Assembly (NCBI RefSeq): GCF_007747655.1
Contig: NZ_CP036274.1
Coordinates: 5,270,001 to 5,334,000 of the forward strand
Reading direction: 5' to 3'
Source: Anatilimnocola aggregata
GTDB lineage: Bacteria; Planctomycetota; Planctomycetia; Pirellulales; Pirellulaceae
DNA length: 64,000 nt
In this document: piece by piece, positions 1 through 8,695 of the stretch
Position numbering within the stretch: the first letter of the stretch is position 1
Layout: each line of letters opens with the position of its first letter
Translations under genes and position numbers: made by a program
The notes under the pieces: generated by a model
Told to the model about the DNA's origin: nothing
Database searches by the model: none
The model's input: the letters and a program-made list of their open reading frames with translations, nothing else

Positions 1-172
1 CATCGCGTTTGAAACAGTGGACATAGAAACGCTTGTCAACCTTGGCTTTCTCGCCTTGTTGCACTACCAGAACATCCAGTTCGATCACGTATTCGATCTG
101 TCGAGTTTCGAAGGCGGTGCCAGCGTCCAACGTTCTTGTCCGCATATAAACTGTTTCAACCAAAGCGGTCAC
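1..172 (-). CDS. Partial unknown ORF running off the left edge
   Basis: An open minus-strand frame enters from beyond position 1. It reads as plausible coding sequence (for example FETRQIEYVIELDVLVVQ, then KRFYVHCFKR at the edge) and opens after an in-frame TAG near 200. Candidate starts are GTG at 172 and ATG at 145; neither has a convincing ribosome binding site. I do not recognise the family. The following gene on this strand lies outside the window, so no neighbour helps. It could also be the remnant of a larger gene, since the 170 bases upstream (173-342) hold nothing recognisable. Confidence 0.35.
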   Translation of the reverse strand, partial: MTALVETVYMRTRTLDAGTAFETRQIEYVIELDVLVVQQGEKAKVDKRFYVHCFKRD

Positions 173-342
173 GACATGGTCGGACTCGTCCTTGCTCTAG
201 GGTGCTTTCTCTGCAAAAAGATCAAAAGAAGCGATGAGCACGCGGAGAATCTGGGCGATGAAAAGTCCAGTTTTTCGAAGCAGAGGTTATCTGCTATCGG
301 CAAATTTGACTCCGGGCGGGCCGTAGTGAGTGTAGCGAGGAG

Positions 343-1146
343 TCATTTTGAAGTTTGTCCGGCTCCACGATCGAGGCTCGCTGGCACAGAAAGCCCTTCG
401 ACCGGCTTCTTGATGGGCATATTCAGCTCGCGTGAAATTGCATTTATGATCGGCGCGACGATGGGCTTGCCGTCGAAGTGGAATGGGTCCACTCCGTGGG
501 CCGCAGGCTTGTCCATGTCAATGATCGATCTGGCGTAGCTGTACATATCATTCACCGGCACGCTGTGCTTGGTCATCACTTGCTCGGCGATCCGGTTGTA
601 TTCAACCTCCGTACCTAGTTTGAACACGTTTTCACGCGAGTGACGGATCGGTGTTGTGTTGGCCCAGACAATTTTTGCATGGGGCGCTTTCTGCCTCAGC
701 AGACGAACCAGCGTGTCCAGATTGTTTTCGTACTGCTTCGCGCCCGTTCGGATCACCCCGCCAGCATTATGCGGTTGGGCACGGTGCGATTTGAGGTTCG
801 GCACACAGTAGATCAGATCGCCGAGCCCGACATTGAAGTGGATCAGGTCCCACGCCGAGCGTTTGTCTTCGGGTACCGCTTTGCCGGCAGAGTCCTTGAT
901 CCCCAGCAACAGGTCGAGGTGCTCAATCGCGTTGGTCGAACTAGGAAGCACACCTTTGGGCCATTTGGCGAACTGCACCTTCGCTTGGTCTTTGAGTTCG
1001 TTGATTGTCCCCCCCGCGTGCTGCTGATAAACAGCGTCGCCGATGATCAGCACGCTGGGTAGAGCGGGCTTGCCCTGCTGCGCGTACAGTGGCGCGCAGA
1101 GCAGGGCCAGCAGGACCACCGCGATGTTGCGTAACTCATAGAACAT
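343..1146 (-). CDS. SGNH/GDSL-like secreted protein with Ser-to-Ala in block I (probable pseudoenzyme)
   Basis: A 267-residue secreted protein related to SGNH/GDSL hydrolases, which deacylate carbohydrates or lipids. It has an N-terminal signal peptide (hydrophobic stretch ending near LYAQ), a block-I region VLIIGDAVYQQ, a mid-region matching the family (WDLIHFNVGLGDL) and a C-terminal DPFHF that fits the DxxH block. The nucleophile serine of GDS is alanine here (codon GCT, one base from the serine codon TCT). The paralogue at 6592-7257 keeps GDSIS. ATG at 1146 is preferred over the TTG just upstream: it lies 3 nt after the DUF1552 stop with a GAGG about 9 nt upstream, so the two are probably co-transcribed with the DUF1592 gene. 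It is either catalytically dead, a binding protein, or diverged. Confidence 0.8.
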   Translation of the reverse strand: MFYELRNIAVVLLALLCAPLYAQQGKPALPSVLIIGDAVYQQHAGGTINELKDQAKVQFAKWPKGVLPSSTNAIEHLDLLLGIKDSAGKAVPEDKRSAWDLIHFNVGLGDLIYCVPNLKSHRAQPHNAGGVIRTGAKQYENNLDTLVRLLRQKAPHAKIVWANTTPIRHSRENVFKLGTEVEYNRIAEQVMTKHSVPVNDMYSYARSIIDMDKPAAHGVDPFHFDGKPIVAPIINAISRELNMPIKKPVEGLSVPASLDRGAGQTSK

Positions 1147-1149
1147 CAA

Positions 1150-2544
1150 TCACGACCTCAGTAGTTGGTTCAGTGTGCCGGTGCTGTCGGCAAACTTGTC
1201 GGTGGGGATGTTCATCGCCTGGAGCAGCGTTACAAACAGATTTGTCAGCGGTACCTTTTTGTTATCGACAAACTCGTGCAGATGGCCGTGCTGGAATCCC
1301 ATGTTCTTGCCGCCCGCGAGCTGCAGCGGATAGTTATGGCCGCTGTGCGCGTCGTGTGGATGGGCCGAGCCATAGAGGACCAGTGTGTTGTCGAGCATCG
1401 TGCCGTCGCCCTCTTTCGTATTGGCAAGTCGCTTGAGGAAGTAGGCGTGATTGTCGTTGCGCCAGCGGTCCCACTGGCCGGAGAAGTCGGCAGGCCGCTT
1501 GTGCGAAATGTCGTGGGTCGCGCCCTTGTAGCCCAGCGCGTAGTTGGCGTAGTTCCAGAGCTCGCTGTCCTGGGAATATTCGCTCTCGGTCATGAAGGTT
1601 GCCAGGCGAGTCTGGTCCGTGACGAACGCGAGATAGGCCAGGTCATACATCACGCGGATATAATCAGCGGGGCGTCCCCCGTGGTTGACTTCCAGGTTCA
1701 GGCCTTTGGTGTCAACTCCCGGCAGCGGCGTGTGGGTCCACTGGCTATTGCGCTCGACCCGCTGCTCGATTTCGCGGACGGATTCGAGATACTCATCCAT
1801 CTTCCGCTTATCTTCAACTCCCAGCTGTCCGTGGAAGCTCTTGCTGTCTTCCGTGAGCAGGTCGAGGATGCTTGCGTCGCGCTTGAGGCCGGCCCGGACC
1901 TGTTCGATTCCCTTGTCGCCGTAGGGGTTGAACAGGCGGTTGAAGATCTCCTGCGGTTTGTGCAGCGAGGGGATCGCCTTGCCCGGACCGCGGTGCGAGA
2001 GCGTCTTGGATCTTTGATACGACCCCGTGCCGCCTTCGGTACCCATGACCAACGAGTCATGGCGCGTGAGGTGGCCCAGGTGTTTGGCCATGAGCTGATC
2101 GATGGAGATGTTGTTGGTCGTCTCGACCTCGGCCATGTCCGCGCCGGTCAGGAACACATCGCCGCTGCTATGTCCACCCAGCTTGTACCCGCCCTTGTGG
2201 TCCAGGCCGCGCAGGTAGGTGACATGGTCTTTCAGCGGCTCGAACGGCTCGGAAGATTTATTGAAAGATTCGATCTTGCCCGGCGATCCCTGAGGCCACC
2301 AGCTCCACTCGTGGTGATCGTACGTGCCATCCGGCTTCTTGCGCGAGACGCCACTCTGACCATCAGGCATGTACACGCCGTAGGAGATGTACGTCGCCAG
2401 GAAGCGTTTGGGGGCCTGTTTGCCCGTGACGCTGGTAGCTACTTTAGCCACGCCTTCCATCGCACTGAGGTAAGGCAGCGCCAGCGCCACGCCCGCGCCT
2501 TTGAGCAAGCCTCGTCGGTTGAGGTGCCAGGATTTCTGTGCCAT
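1150..2544 (-). CDS. DUF1552 secreted protein (PSCyt partner)
   Basis: A 464-residue DUF1552 protein. This family is almost confined to Planctomycetes and Verrucomicrobia and is nearly always encoded beside DUF1592-type cytochromes; its biochemical role is unknown. The N-terminus has a twin-arginine-like leader (LNRRGLLKGAGVALALP), suggesting Tat export after folding, perhaps with a cofactor. The body carries conserved family stretches such as YLRGLDHKGGYKLGGHSSGD and LVLYGSAHPHDAHSGHNYP. ATG at 2544 is chosen because it gives the RR leader directly; the frame is open farther upstream but only inside the preceding gene. It sits 4 nt after the DUF1592 stop, so the two form an operon. A paralogue is at 37140-38408. 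Confidence 0.9.
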   Translation of the reverse strand: MAQKSWHLNRRGLLKGAGVALALPYLSAMEGVAKVATSVTGKQAPKRFLATYISYGVYMPDGQSGVSRKKPDGTYDHHEWSWWPQGSPGKIESFNKSSEPFEPLKDHVTYLRGLDHKGGYKLGGHSSGDVFLTGADMAEVETTNNISIDQLMAKHLGHLTRHDSLVMGTEGGTGSYQRSKTLSHRGPGKAIPSLHKPQEIFNRLFNPYGDKGIEQVRAGLKRDASILDLLTEDSKSFHGQLGVEDKRKMDEYLESVREIEQRVERNSQWTHTPLPGVDTKGLNLEVNHGGRPADYIRVMYDLAYLAFVTDQTRLATFMTESEYSQDSELWNYANYALGYKGATHDISHKRPADFSGQWDRWRNDNHAYFLKRLANTKEGDGTMLDNTLVLYGSAHPHDAHSGHNYPLQLAGGKNMGFQHGHLHEFVDNKKVPLTNLFVTLLQAMNIPTDKFADSTGTLNQLLRS

Positions 2545-2548
2545 GGGT

Positions 2549-5158
2549 TTAGTCTGCTTTCGTTGGTATTGAATCTCGAAAGACATTGCTCTTGCAGATC
2601 GAGATGAGAATGTCGCGCATGCCAAAGTCTTTCGCTTTGGCCTCCTCAAATAGTTCTTGCACTGCGAACCGATCACGGTACGTCAGGTGCCTGCCGATAC
2701 CGTAGGATAACAAACGGCGGATCACGTTCCTGGCGATTTCATTTTTCCGATCCTTAAGCAAGTGTGCCTTGAGTTCGCGCATCCCGTTGACTTCCGGGCC
2801 GTGCGGAACGCGGGACTTAGCATCGACCTCGACGACGTTGATCGAGTTGAGATAGGCGTGGTAGCCGGCGAGGTCGATGTGCTGTTGGGCGTTGAAGCCG
2901 TTGACGCGCATACCGTCCTTGGGCACCTTGGGCTGATGCCTGCCGATGGCGTTGTACTCCTCGAACGGGATACCCCAAGGATCGAGTCGGAAGTGACAAT
3001 TGTTGCAGGACTCGACTGTGCGGTGCTTTTTCAGGAGTTGGGCAATCGAGAGTGCCTGCTCCAGCGACGCCCCGGCTGAGTCGCTAAGTGCCGGGACCTC
3101 GGACGGGGGCGGTGCAACGGTGTCGCCCAGGATCGCCTCGCGCAGCCAGACCGCGCGGTAGATCGGGTGCGGAGCCGTGCCCGTGCCGTTGCCGATCAGC
3201 ACTGAGCCGTGCGTAAGCAAGCCGCCGAGCTGATGCTCGGGCTTGATCGGAACCGGGCGCATGTTCATGCCCTTGACTCCCTCAACGCCGTAGTGCTTTG
3301 CGAGCCGTTCATTGAGGTAGGCGAAATCCGAGTCCACGACATTGAGAACACTCGCGTTGCTACGGATCAACTCGCCGACGAAGCCGACGGTCTCCTGTAA
3401 CATGTAGTCGCGCGTCGATGGGCGGTAGGGCATCTCGGTCCCGGCCGTCTCGCCGATCGGGACCCGATACAGGAACCGTGGGTAGAGCTGGGTGTTGATC
3501 GGGACGGTCAACGTCTTTTCGATGCTCAGCCACTGGAGCGTGAAGTCCTCAACAAACTGCAGCGCTCGCTCGTCCTTGAGCATCCGCGACACCTGCCGTT
3601 CGATCACGGCAGGGTCAGTGAGCTTTTCTTGCGCCGCGAGCTCAAGCAACTCCCGGTCGGGCATCGACGCCCAGAGGAAGTACGAGAGGCGGGAGGCCAT
3701 CGCGTAGTGCTCCTCCGTCGCCGGGTCCGACTCCGTGTGATACAGGAACCGCGGCGCGATGAGTACCTTGGCAAGGGTCTCGCGCATCGCCGCCTCAAAC
3801 GTCTCCATGCTCGGGCGGATCAGGCTGTAGATTTTGGCGAACCGCTCGACCTCCTGCTCGGTGACAGGCCGCCGGTAGGCCCGGGCCATGAAGCGCCGCA
3901 GCACAGCACGGACGTAGGCGAGCTCGTCGGTGTCTCGTAGCGGCGAGTCGAACAAGATTTCGGTGTGGTGCTTGGGCGGCCACACGTCGGTCACCGGCGC
4001 TTCAAACTCGATCCAGTTGACCACGGCACGCGGCATCGTCATCTGGCGGGTAAACGCATAATGTTGGCCATCGTTAAGCGTACCGTCGTCATAGATCACG
4101 TTTACCCTCATAGTCCTCTTATCAATATGCTTGCCCTTATTGACTCCCTTAGTTTCTAGTTCCGTTGAGAAGGGGTGGTTCTCAATTCGGCCGCGGAACT
4201 CGAAGTTCTTAGGCTCATCGGGGCTGTTATTGAGCGTGAATGTTGCAATGTTTTTGGATGCTTTTTCGTTGTGGTCTCCGCCCTGGTAATCGCCCATATT
4301 CAATTGAAGGGTCGCTTCGTCGTGCCCGGCCGGCGGGATCGCAGATGCCGAGAACCGAAGACGGAACTCGCCGTGCCTTGGAGCGCCACTCAAGCTAATT
4401 GCTTTACCCGAGAAGGCGGTTATCTCGTCCTCACCAAGCCCCTTATCACTACCGACGGCGGTCCACTCACCGCGCCACTTGAAGACCTCCGGCTTCTCGC
4501 GATCAACGATTGCAGCACGCATCGCCTTGCGCGCAACCTCCAGGTAGCGGTCCAGTTGCTCCGGGCCGATCCGCATCAGCTCGGCGGTGTTGTTAAAGTG
4601 GTAATAGTGCTTTGGGTCTTCGGGCAAATCGTCGATGACGTCAAACTCGAAACCCAGCAGATCGCTGATCGTGTTCTCGTATTCGACGTTGGTCAGCCTG
4701 CGCGTTCTCGCTTCGCGTTTCTCGGCGCTGGCCTTGAGTACGTAATCGCGCATCCCCGACTCGATCCAATGCTTCACCGCTTGGGTCTGGGCCTTAGTGG
4801 GCTGAGACTCGTCGATGGGCGGCATCTCACCGGACTCGAGCATCTCCAGCACAGCCTCCCACTTCTCGAGCTCCTGCCCCTTCGACAAGTCGCCATCGAG
4901 CGAGTGCAGCGTGATCTTGCCCTTGCTTTTCTCCGGCCCGTGGCACTTGACGCAGTAGGTCTGGAAGAACGGGCTGACGCCGTCTTGGAATCCCGGCAGA
5001 CCTGGGGCGATGGACTGAGCGTCCCCTTCCTTGGCAGCGACGGCGCGGTTCTTGCCCAGCTCGTCCGCAGCCTCGGACTTGGCTTGCCACGCAGTTCCGA
5101 GGCAATGTGCAAGGAAAAACAGGACTGCAGTAGTTGCAACGTGTGTTTGTCGGTTCAT
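2549..5158 (-). CDS. DUF1592/DUF1588/DUF1585 planctomycete-type secreted cytochrome
   Basis: An 869-residue multidomain protein of the planctomycete cytochrome (PSCyt) type. After a signal peptide come a c-type haem site CVKCHG, the DUF1587 region (RRLTNVEYENTISDLLG), a presumed carbohydrate-binding middle, DUF1595/DUF1592 (LWASMPDRELLELAAQ), DUF1588 with a second CxxCH (SCNNCHFRLDPWG), and DUF1585 at the C-terminus (IRRLLSYGIGRHLTYRDR). Two CxxCH motifs imply covalent haem attachment in the periplasm. The family is thought to take part in oxidation of polymers or sugars, but no reaction is established. ATG at 5158 gives the signal peptide; the frame is open 174 nt farther upstream without a leader. 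First gene of a three-gene operon with DUF1552 and the SGNH-like protein. Confidence 0.9.
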   Translation of the reverse strand: MNRQTHVATTAVLFFLAHCLGTAWQAKSEAADELGKNRAVAAKEGDAQSIAPGLPGFQDGVSPFFQTYCVKCHGPEKSKGKITLHSLDGDLSKGQELEKWEAVLEMLESGEMPPIDESQPTKAQTQAVKHWIESGMRDYVLKASAEKREARTRRLTNVEYENTISDLLGFEFDVIDDLPEDPKHYYHFNNTAELMRIGPEQLDRYLEVARKAMRAAIVDREKPEVFKWRGEWTAVGSDKGLGEDEITAFSGKAISLSGAPRHGEFRLRFSASAIPPAGHDEATLQLNMGDYQGGDHNEKASKNIATFTLNNSPDEPKNFEFRGRIENHPFSTELETKGVNKGKHIDKRTMRVNVIYDDGTLNDGQHYAFTRQMTMPRAVVNWIEFEAPVTDVWPPKHHTEILFDSPLRDTDELAYVRAVLRRFMARAYRRPVTEQEVERFAKIYSLIRPSMETFEAAMRETLAKVLIAPRFLYHTESDPATEEHYAMASRLSYFLWASMPDRELLELAAQEKLTDPAVIERQVSRMLKDERALQFVEDFTLQWLSIEKTLTVPINTQLYPRFLYRVPIGETAGTEMPYRPSTRDYMLQETVGFVGELIRSNASVLNVVDSDFAYLNERLAKHYGVEGVKGMNMRPVPIKPEHQLGGLLTHGSVLIGNGTGTAPHPIYRAVWLREAILGDTVAPPPSEVPALSDSAGASLEQALSIAQLLKKHRTVESCNNCHFRLDPWGIPFEEYNAIGRHQPKVPKDGMRVNGFNAQQHIDLAGYHAYLNSINVVEVDAKSRVPHGPEVNGMRELKAHLLKDRKNEIARNVIRRLLSYGIGRHLTYRDRFAVQELFEEAKAKDFGMRDILISICKSNVFRDSIPTKAD

Positions 5159-5503
5159 GAAGGCATTGTAGTCTACTGATGGCCTAATTGATCGACCACG
5201 GACAAGCGGCTCCCCGAGGGGAACAGATTGCGCAAAAGCATTCTCTTTTGCGAGTGCTGTAACCGTTTTCTGAAAGACTAGTTGCTGCGTTCGAGACCCT
5301 TTCGGTCTAGAAAATCGAGAGGAACCGTCCACGGAATGAACCTCGCGGAACTAGCAGTGATGACGACGACGGACGTTTATATGGATTGTTCGCTGGCTGC
5401 GCGAGGAACTTAAACGGCGCCGACCGCTCCAAATTGGCGGTCTGAACTCTTCCAACATCGGGCTTTCCAACAAGCGTTAGCTTGCGCACGCCCGAACCTT
5501 CCC
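5159..5503. other. Gene-poor gap upstream of the DUF1592 operon
   Basis: About 345 bases with no supported gene. Short frames on both strands show no recognisable motif. The promoter of the minus-strand DUF1592 operon should lie in its left part, but I could not identify a convincing -35/-10 pair by eye. Confidence 0.4.
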
Positions 5504-5638
5504 TTAGGTCGACTTTTCGAGTCTGACCCAAATCAAGCTGGGGCTGGCGGTGCTCTCAAAGTAGTAGACGCGGTTCGCCCCGATGGTGACTCCGACGCTC
5601 GGGTTGACCATCTTGTTCGGCTCGTTGGTTGCGAGACT
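5504..5638 (-). pseudogene. Orphan C-terminal coding remnant following an esterase stop
   Basis: Directly after the TGA of the esterase at 5639, and in the same frame, there is a 44-codon stretch that reads as real protein (NPSVGVTIGANRVYYFEST, then SPSLIWVRLEKST and a TAA at 5504-5506). It has no start codon or ribosome binding site of its own. The sequence looks like the last beta strands of a secreted sialidase- or esterase-type protein, but I cannot name the family. It is most likely the 3' tail of a lost gene; readthrough of the TGA to make a longer esterase is possible but less likely. Confidence 0.4.
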
Positions 5639-6532
5639 TCACTTCTTGAACCAGCCGAGATCGACAAGGAAACCTTCGGCATCAGCGAGCGTCTCGTCGT
5701 AATACTCGGCGCGACGGAAGAAAGTGTGTCCCGCACCGTCGTAGCCGACCAGTTTGCACTGCCTTTCTGCCTTCTTCATCGCACTCTCGAACGCGACGAC
5801 GGAAGCGTAGGGAACCGTGGTGTCCTCCCTGCCATGAAGGACCAGGGTCGGCGGCGTGTGCGGGCCGATGTGATGTGTCGGCGAGATCACCTCTGCCGCC
5901 ACGCCAAATCGTTTGACGCTGAGCTTCCCTGGCCTGACCCCTGTGGGTTGCCAGCCCGCGATGGGAGCGAGCGTGGTGGCAGGGTTGAAGAGGATCATGG
6001 CGTTCGGACGTTCGTCGCTGCCCAAACCAGTGATCGTGCCGGTGGCGGCGGCGAGGTGACCACCGGCGGAACCTCCGGAGGCGGCAATCTTGTCCGGATC
6101 AATGCCGAGACGCTGAGCATTTTCCCGGACCCAGGCGATGGCGGCCTTGGCGTCTTTCACGCATTCCACCACTTGTACGCCATGCCGGGACTCCACTCGG
6201 TAGTCGGCGGTGATGGCGATCATGCCGCGATTGGCGAAATGCCGGGCCTGCTTTTCGAACTGATCCGGTGAACCCCCATGCCAACCACCGCCAAAGAAGA
6301 ACACAATCGCGGGCTTCGGCGTCTTGGGGTCCGATTCCCCGAAGATCCAAAGCTTCAGCTCGGTGGAGCCGATCTTTCGGTACGTCTCGACGCGGGCGTC
6401 TTTCAATATAGGAGGATAAGAAGACCGAGCGAAAAGCGGCGCGGCGACGAGGCAGAGCACGAGAAAGACGATGGATTTCCGAGGGTATCGGTGTTGAAGT
6501 ATTGGAGTTGGGTTCTGTTCACGATCATTCAT
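5639..6532 (-). CDS. Secreted alpha/beta-hydrolase (carbohydrate esterase/lipase-like)
   Basis: A 297-residue alpha/beta-hydrolase with an N-terminal membrane/signal segment (SIVFLVLCLVAAPLFARS). It shows an oxyanion-hole region FFFGGGWHGG, a nucleophile elbow in ASGGSAGGHLAAA (catalytic Ser), an acid in GREDTTVPY and the catalytic His in GAGHTFF. This pattern is typical of the planctomycete esterases that deacetylate xylan or other plant/algal glycans. The neighbours (SGNH hydrolase, CE-type esterase, sulfatases, all on the same strand) support a role in polysaccharide deacetylation in the periplasm. The exact substrate cannot be told. Confidence 0.85.
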   Translation of the reverse strand: MNDREQNPTPILQHRYPRKSIVFLVLCLVAAPLFARSSYPPILKDARVETYRKIGSTELKLWIFGESDPKTPKPAIVFFFGGGWHGGSPDQFEKQARHFANRGMIAITADYRVESRHGVQVVECVKDAKAAIAWVRENAQRLGIDPDKIAASGGSAGGHLAAATGTITGLGSDERPNAMILFNPATTLAPIAGWQPTGVRPGKLSVKRFGVAAEVISPTHHIGPHTPPTLVLHGREDTTVPYASVVAFESAMKKAERQCKLVGYDGAGHTFFRRAEYYDETLADAEGFLVDLGWFKK

Positions 6533-6591
6533 GGTGGTCCCTCGGGTTTGTTGCCAGTGAATTTACGTTGGCGAGTGTTGGGGCTTGCGGC

Positions 6592-7257
6592 TCACGGTGT
6601 GGTCGGTTTCGGCAGCGCGGGCTCAATGCTGGCAACCACTTGTTTGGCCAGCACGGCGGAACCTCCTGGCGAGAAATGTACGTTGGCACGCAGTTGGATC
6701 TGCTTCAACTGCGGCAGTGCAAACGTGTAGAGATCGTCAATCGCGACGCCGTTCTCGTCCATGATCTTCCTGGCGATGGCGTTGTAGGCGAGGACATCGC
6801 TGTTTTTGCGACCGGGTTTCAAGTCGCCGTCCGGCACGGGCGTTGTGGCGCACCAGATCAGCTTCGCGTTGGTGGCCTTAAGTCGGCTGACCAGTTCGCG
6901 GAGGTTTTTCTCGTAGTCTTCGGGAGACACAAAGTTCTTGCCGTCAGTGCCGAACTTGAGATCGTGGAGACCCCAGTTGAAATGGATCAAATCCCATTTG
7001 CCGTCACCGAGCCAGGCCTTCAGATTCTCCAAACCTTTGGTCGTCTGCCCGCCGTTTGTCGGGATGCGATGGACGTTGGCCTTGCCCGCCAGCAGCTTCT
7101 GCACTTCGGGTGTGTAGCCTTTGGAGATGGAGTCGCCGATGAGCAGCACGCGTGGCAATTTCGGGTCGCCAGCCGGCTGGCCGCGCTTTCGAGCATGGGC
7201 GGGCCCCGCCAAAAAAACGGCGAGGACTAAGGGGATAATCAGCGCAAAGAGTTTCAT
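6592..7257 (-). CDS. SGNH/GDSL hydrolase family protein (secreted)
   Basis: A 221-residue SGNH hydrolase. After a signal peptide (LFALIIPLVLAVFLAGPAHA) come block I VLLIGDSIS with the nucleophile Ser, a block-II glycine region (IPTNGGQTT), a block-III asparagine region (DLIHFNWGLHD) and the C-terminal His in ANVHFSPGG. Relatives remove acyl groups from sugars; the acidic member of the usual DxxH pair is not obvious here. A second ATG lies 15 nt upstream (7272); the inner one at 7257 starts the leader directly. It shares the overall architecture of the Ser-less protein at 343-1146, which suggests a paralogous pair within one island. Confidence 0.85.
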   Translation of the reverse strand: MKLFALIIPLVLAVFLAGPAHARKRGQPAGDPKLPRVLLIGDSISKGYTPEVQKLLAGKANVHRIPTNGGQTTKGLENLKAWLGDGKWDLIHFNWGLHDLKFGTDGKNFVSPEDYEKNLRELVSRLKATNAKLIWCATTPVPDGDLKPGRKNSDVLAYNAIARKIMDENGVAIDDLYTFALPQLKQIQLRANVHFSPGGSAVLAKQVVASIEPALPKPTTP

Positions 7258-7330
7258 GGTTCTGGGTTTCATTGTTGGGCTTTTGATTTTCTCTTCTGCT
7301 TGGCTTTTGGAGCCCTACTTATCATCGGTA

Positions 7331-8569
7331 TCACTGGTCTTTCAACATCGCGAGGTTCGCTTCCGCAAACGCCTGGCCCATGAGCGCGAACGTCTTCGCG
7401 CAGCCGAGGTAGTGATAGCCAGCGTTGGAGGCTCCGCGTGTCCACTTGGCGGCCTCCTCTGGCGAGATCACTTCGGCTTCATACTTCTTGAGATATTCCT
7501 TCTGCTGCGCGTCGGTCATGGTGCCGTCCTTGTTCGGGCCATTCTTGCCTTTGTTTTTGAGAGTGGCGGCCATCGCTTTGATTTTGCCGCGTTTTTCATC
7601 AATGGCCGCAAGTTCCTCGGCCCAGAACGGCGCGGTCTCCACGGCGGCAACGTTTCCTTTGAACTCCGGTAACGCCGTCGGCGCAGCCATCGCCTTGCGG
7701 AAGGCGATCGTGCTTTCGTTGGCCTTCAAGCCGCCAACACCGAGCACGCCGATGACGAAGGGCATTTTCGGCGCGGACAAATCCTTGCGTACATCGCGGA
7801 TGAAGTCTGCCATCCACTTGCTGTAATTCGTGTAGTCACGCGTCTTGCCGTCCTGGCCTGTCGGATAAGTGTTGCCGTCCACGAGGTCGTTGAAGCCTTG
7901 CAGCCACACGAAGCCCGAGATTTCGTAGCCAGCCGCAGGGTCATAAGCCGGGCAGACGCGCTTCGGGTCTGCGAGCACTGATTTCACATGCTCGACCATG
8001 TAGCGGTAGAAGCGTCCGGTCTCCTTTGCCTTCAACGCTTTCTCAGCGGCGATGTCCTTCCCCTGTTTCTGCATTTGCGCGAGCTGCGCCTCGCTGAACT
8101 CGTAAGGCCCCGCGCTCGGCGGGCGAAACTCGGTGTTCAGGCTCCTGCCGCCCCACGCCGTCTTGATGATGAGCACAGGTTCCTTGAGCGCGGCGTCCAT
8201 CGTGAGGCCAAAGGTAAATTCCGGGCCGATTTTCCCGCCGTCCTCCGTCGGCTTATCGCCTCGCGCGCCGAAGCCTGCGGTGAGCTTGCCGATTCCCTCG
8301 CCATTGGCGCTGCCGTCATACCTGCCGGTGAAGTAGGAGATCCAAACGTGATCGCACACGCGCGGTTTGCCATCTGCACCGCGCATTTGCTGCAAAAGCG
8401 GTGCGGTGGCCGGATCGTCGCCGATGTAGTCAAAGGTCTCGATCTTTGCATGCCCCTCCATGTTCGATTGACCGGCAAGAATGAAGACCTTCAGAGGTTT
8501 TCTTTCAACCGCGAGTAATTGGCCGCATACGAGTACAGAGAGCACAACGAGAGTGGGGATAAGTTTCAT
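7331..8569 (-). CDS. Sialate O-acetylesterase-like carbohydrate esterase (CE6/DUF303 type)
   Basis: A 412-residue secreted carbohydrate acetylesterase. A signal peptide (MKLIPTLVVLSVLVCGQLLA) is followed by FILAGQSNMEGHA, the GQSNM motif of the sialate O-acetylesterase/CE6 group. Later family blocks are visible (IKTAWGGRSLN, FVWLQGFNDLVDG) and a C-terminal His region (NAGYHYLGCAKTFALMG). It should hydrolyse acetyl esters on polysaccharide. ATG 8569 is chosen because it starts the leader; the frame is open for 10 codons before. It is one of three related acetylesterases on this strand (also 13810-15240 and 15394-16947), interleaved with sulfatases. Confidence 0.85.
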   Translation of the reverse strand: MKLIPTLVVLSVLVCGQLLAVERKPLKVFILAGQSNMEGHAKIETFDYIGDDPATAPLLQQMRGADGKPRVCDHVWISYFTGRYDGSANGEGIGKLTAGFGARGDKPTEDGGKIGPEFTFGLTMDAALKEPVLIIKTAWGGRSLNTEFRPPSAGPYEFSEAQLAQMQKQGKDIAAEKALKAKETGRFYRYMVEHVKSVLADPKRVCPAYDPAAGYEISGFVWLQGFNDLVDGNTYPTGQDGKTRDYTNYSKWMADFIRDVRKDLSAPKMPFVIGVLGVGGLKANESTIAFRKAMAAPTALPEFKGNVAAVETAPFWAEELAAIDEKRGKIKAMAATLKNKGKNGPNKDGTMTDAQQKEYLKKYEAEVISPEEAAKWTRGASNAGYHYLGCAKTFALMGQAFAEANLAMLKDQ

Positions 8570-8607
8570 GGTCTGAATGGCTATAACTTGTTGAAACACG
8601 AGGAAAA

Positions 8608-8685
8608 CTATCTCTTCACCGCGCGAACCAGTCGATCGAGATTGGGAGTCTTGAACTCCGAATCGGCAACAGCCCGAGCGGCCAT
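8608..8685 (-). pseudogene. Sulfatase N-terminal scrap
   Basis: A 25-codon frame just downstream of the sulfatase at 8696 reads SEFKTPNLDRLVRAVKR before its TAG. KTPNLDRL is the hallmark segment near the N-terminus of type I sulfatases (compare IKTPNLDRLYAQG in the neighbour). No rest of the gene is present. It is most simply a leftover from a sulfatase duplication or deletion. Confidence 0.4.
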
Positions 8686-8695
8686 AGCAGGTTGC

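Noticed and set aside
1165-2607. 480-codon plus-strand open frame
   Set aside because: It is antisense to the DUF1552 gene, which has a Tat leader and family motifs; the plus frame has no recognisable domain and results from high GC content.
4175-5179. 334-codon plus-strand open frame
   Set aside because: It is antisense to the DUF1592 cytochrome, whose haem sites and domains lie on the other strand.
5307-5531. 74-codon minus-strand frame
   Set aside because: It overlaps the coding-like tail at 5504-5638 in another frame and has no motif.
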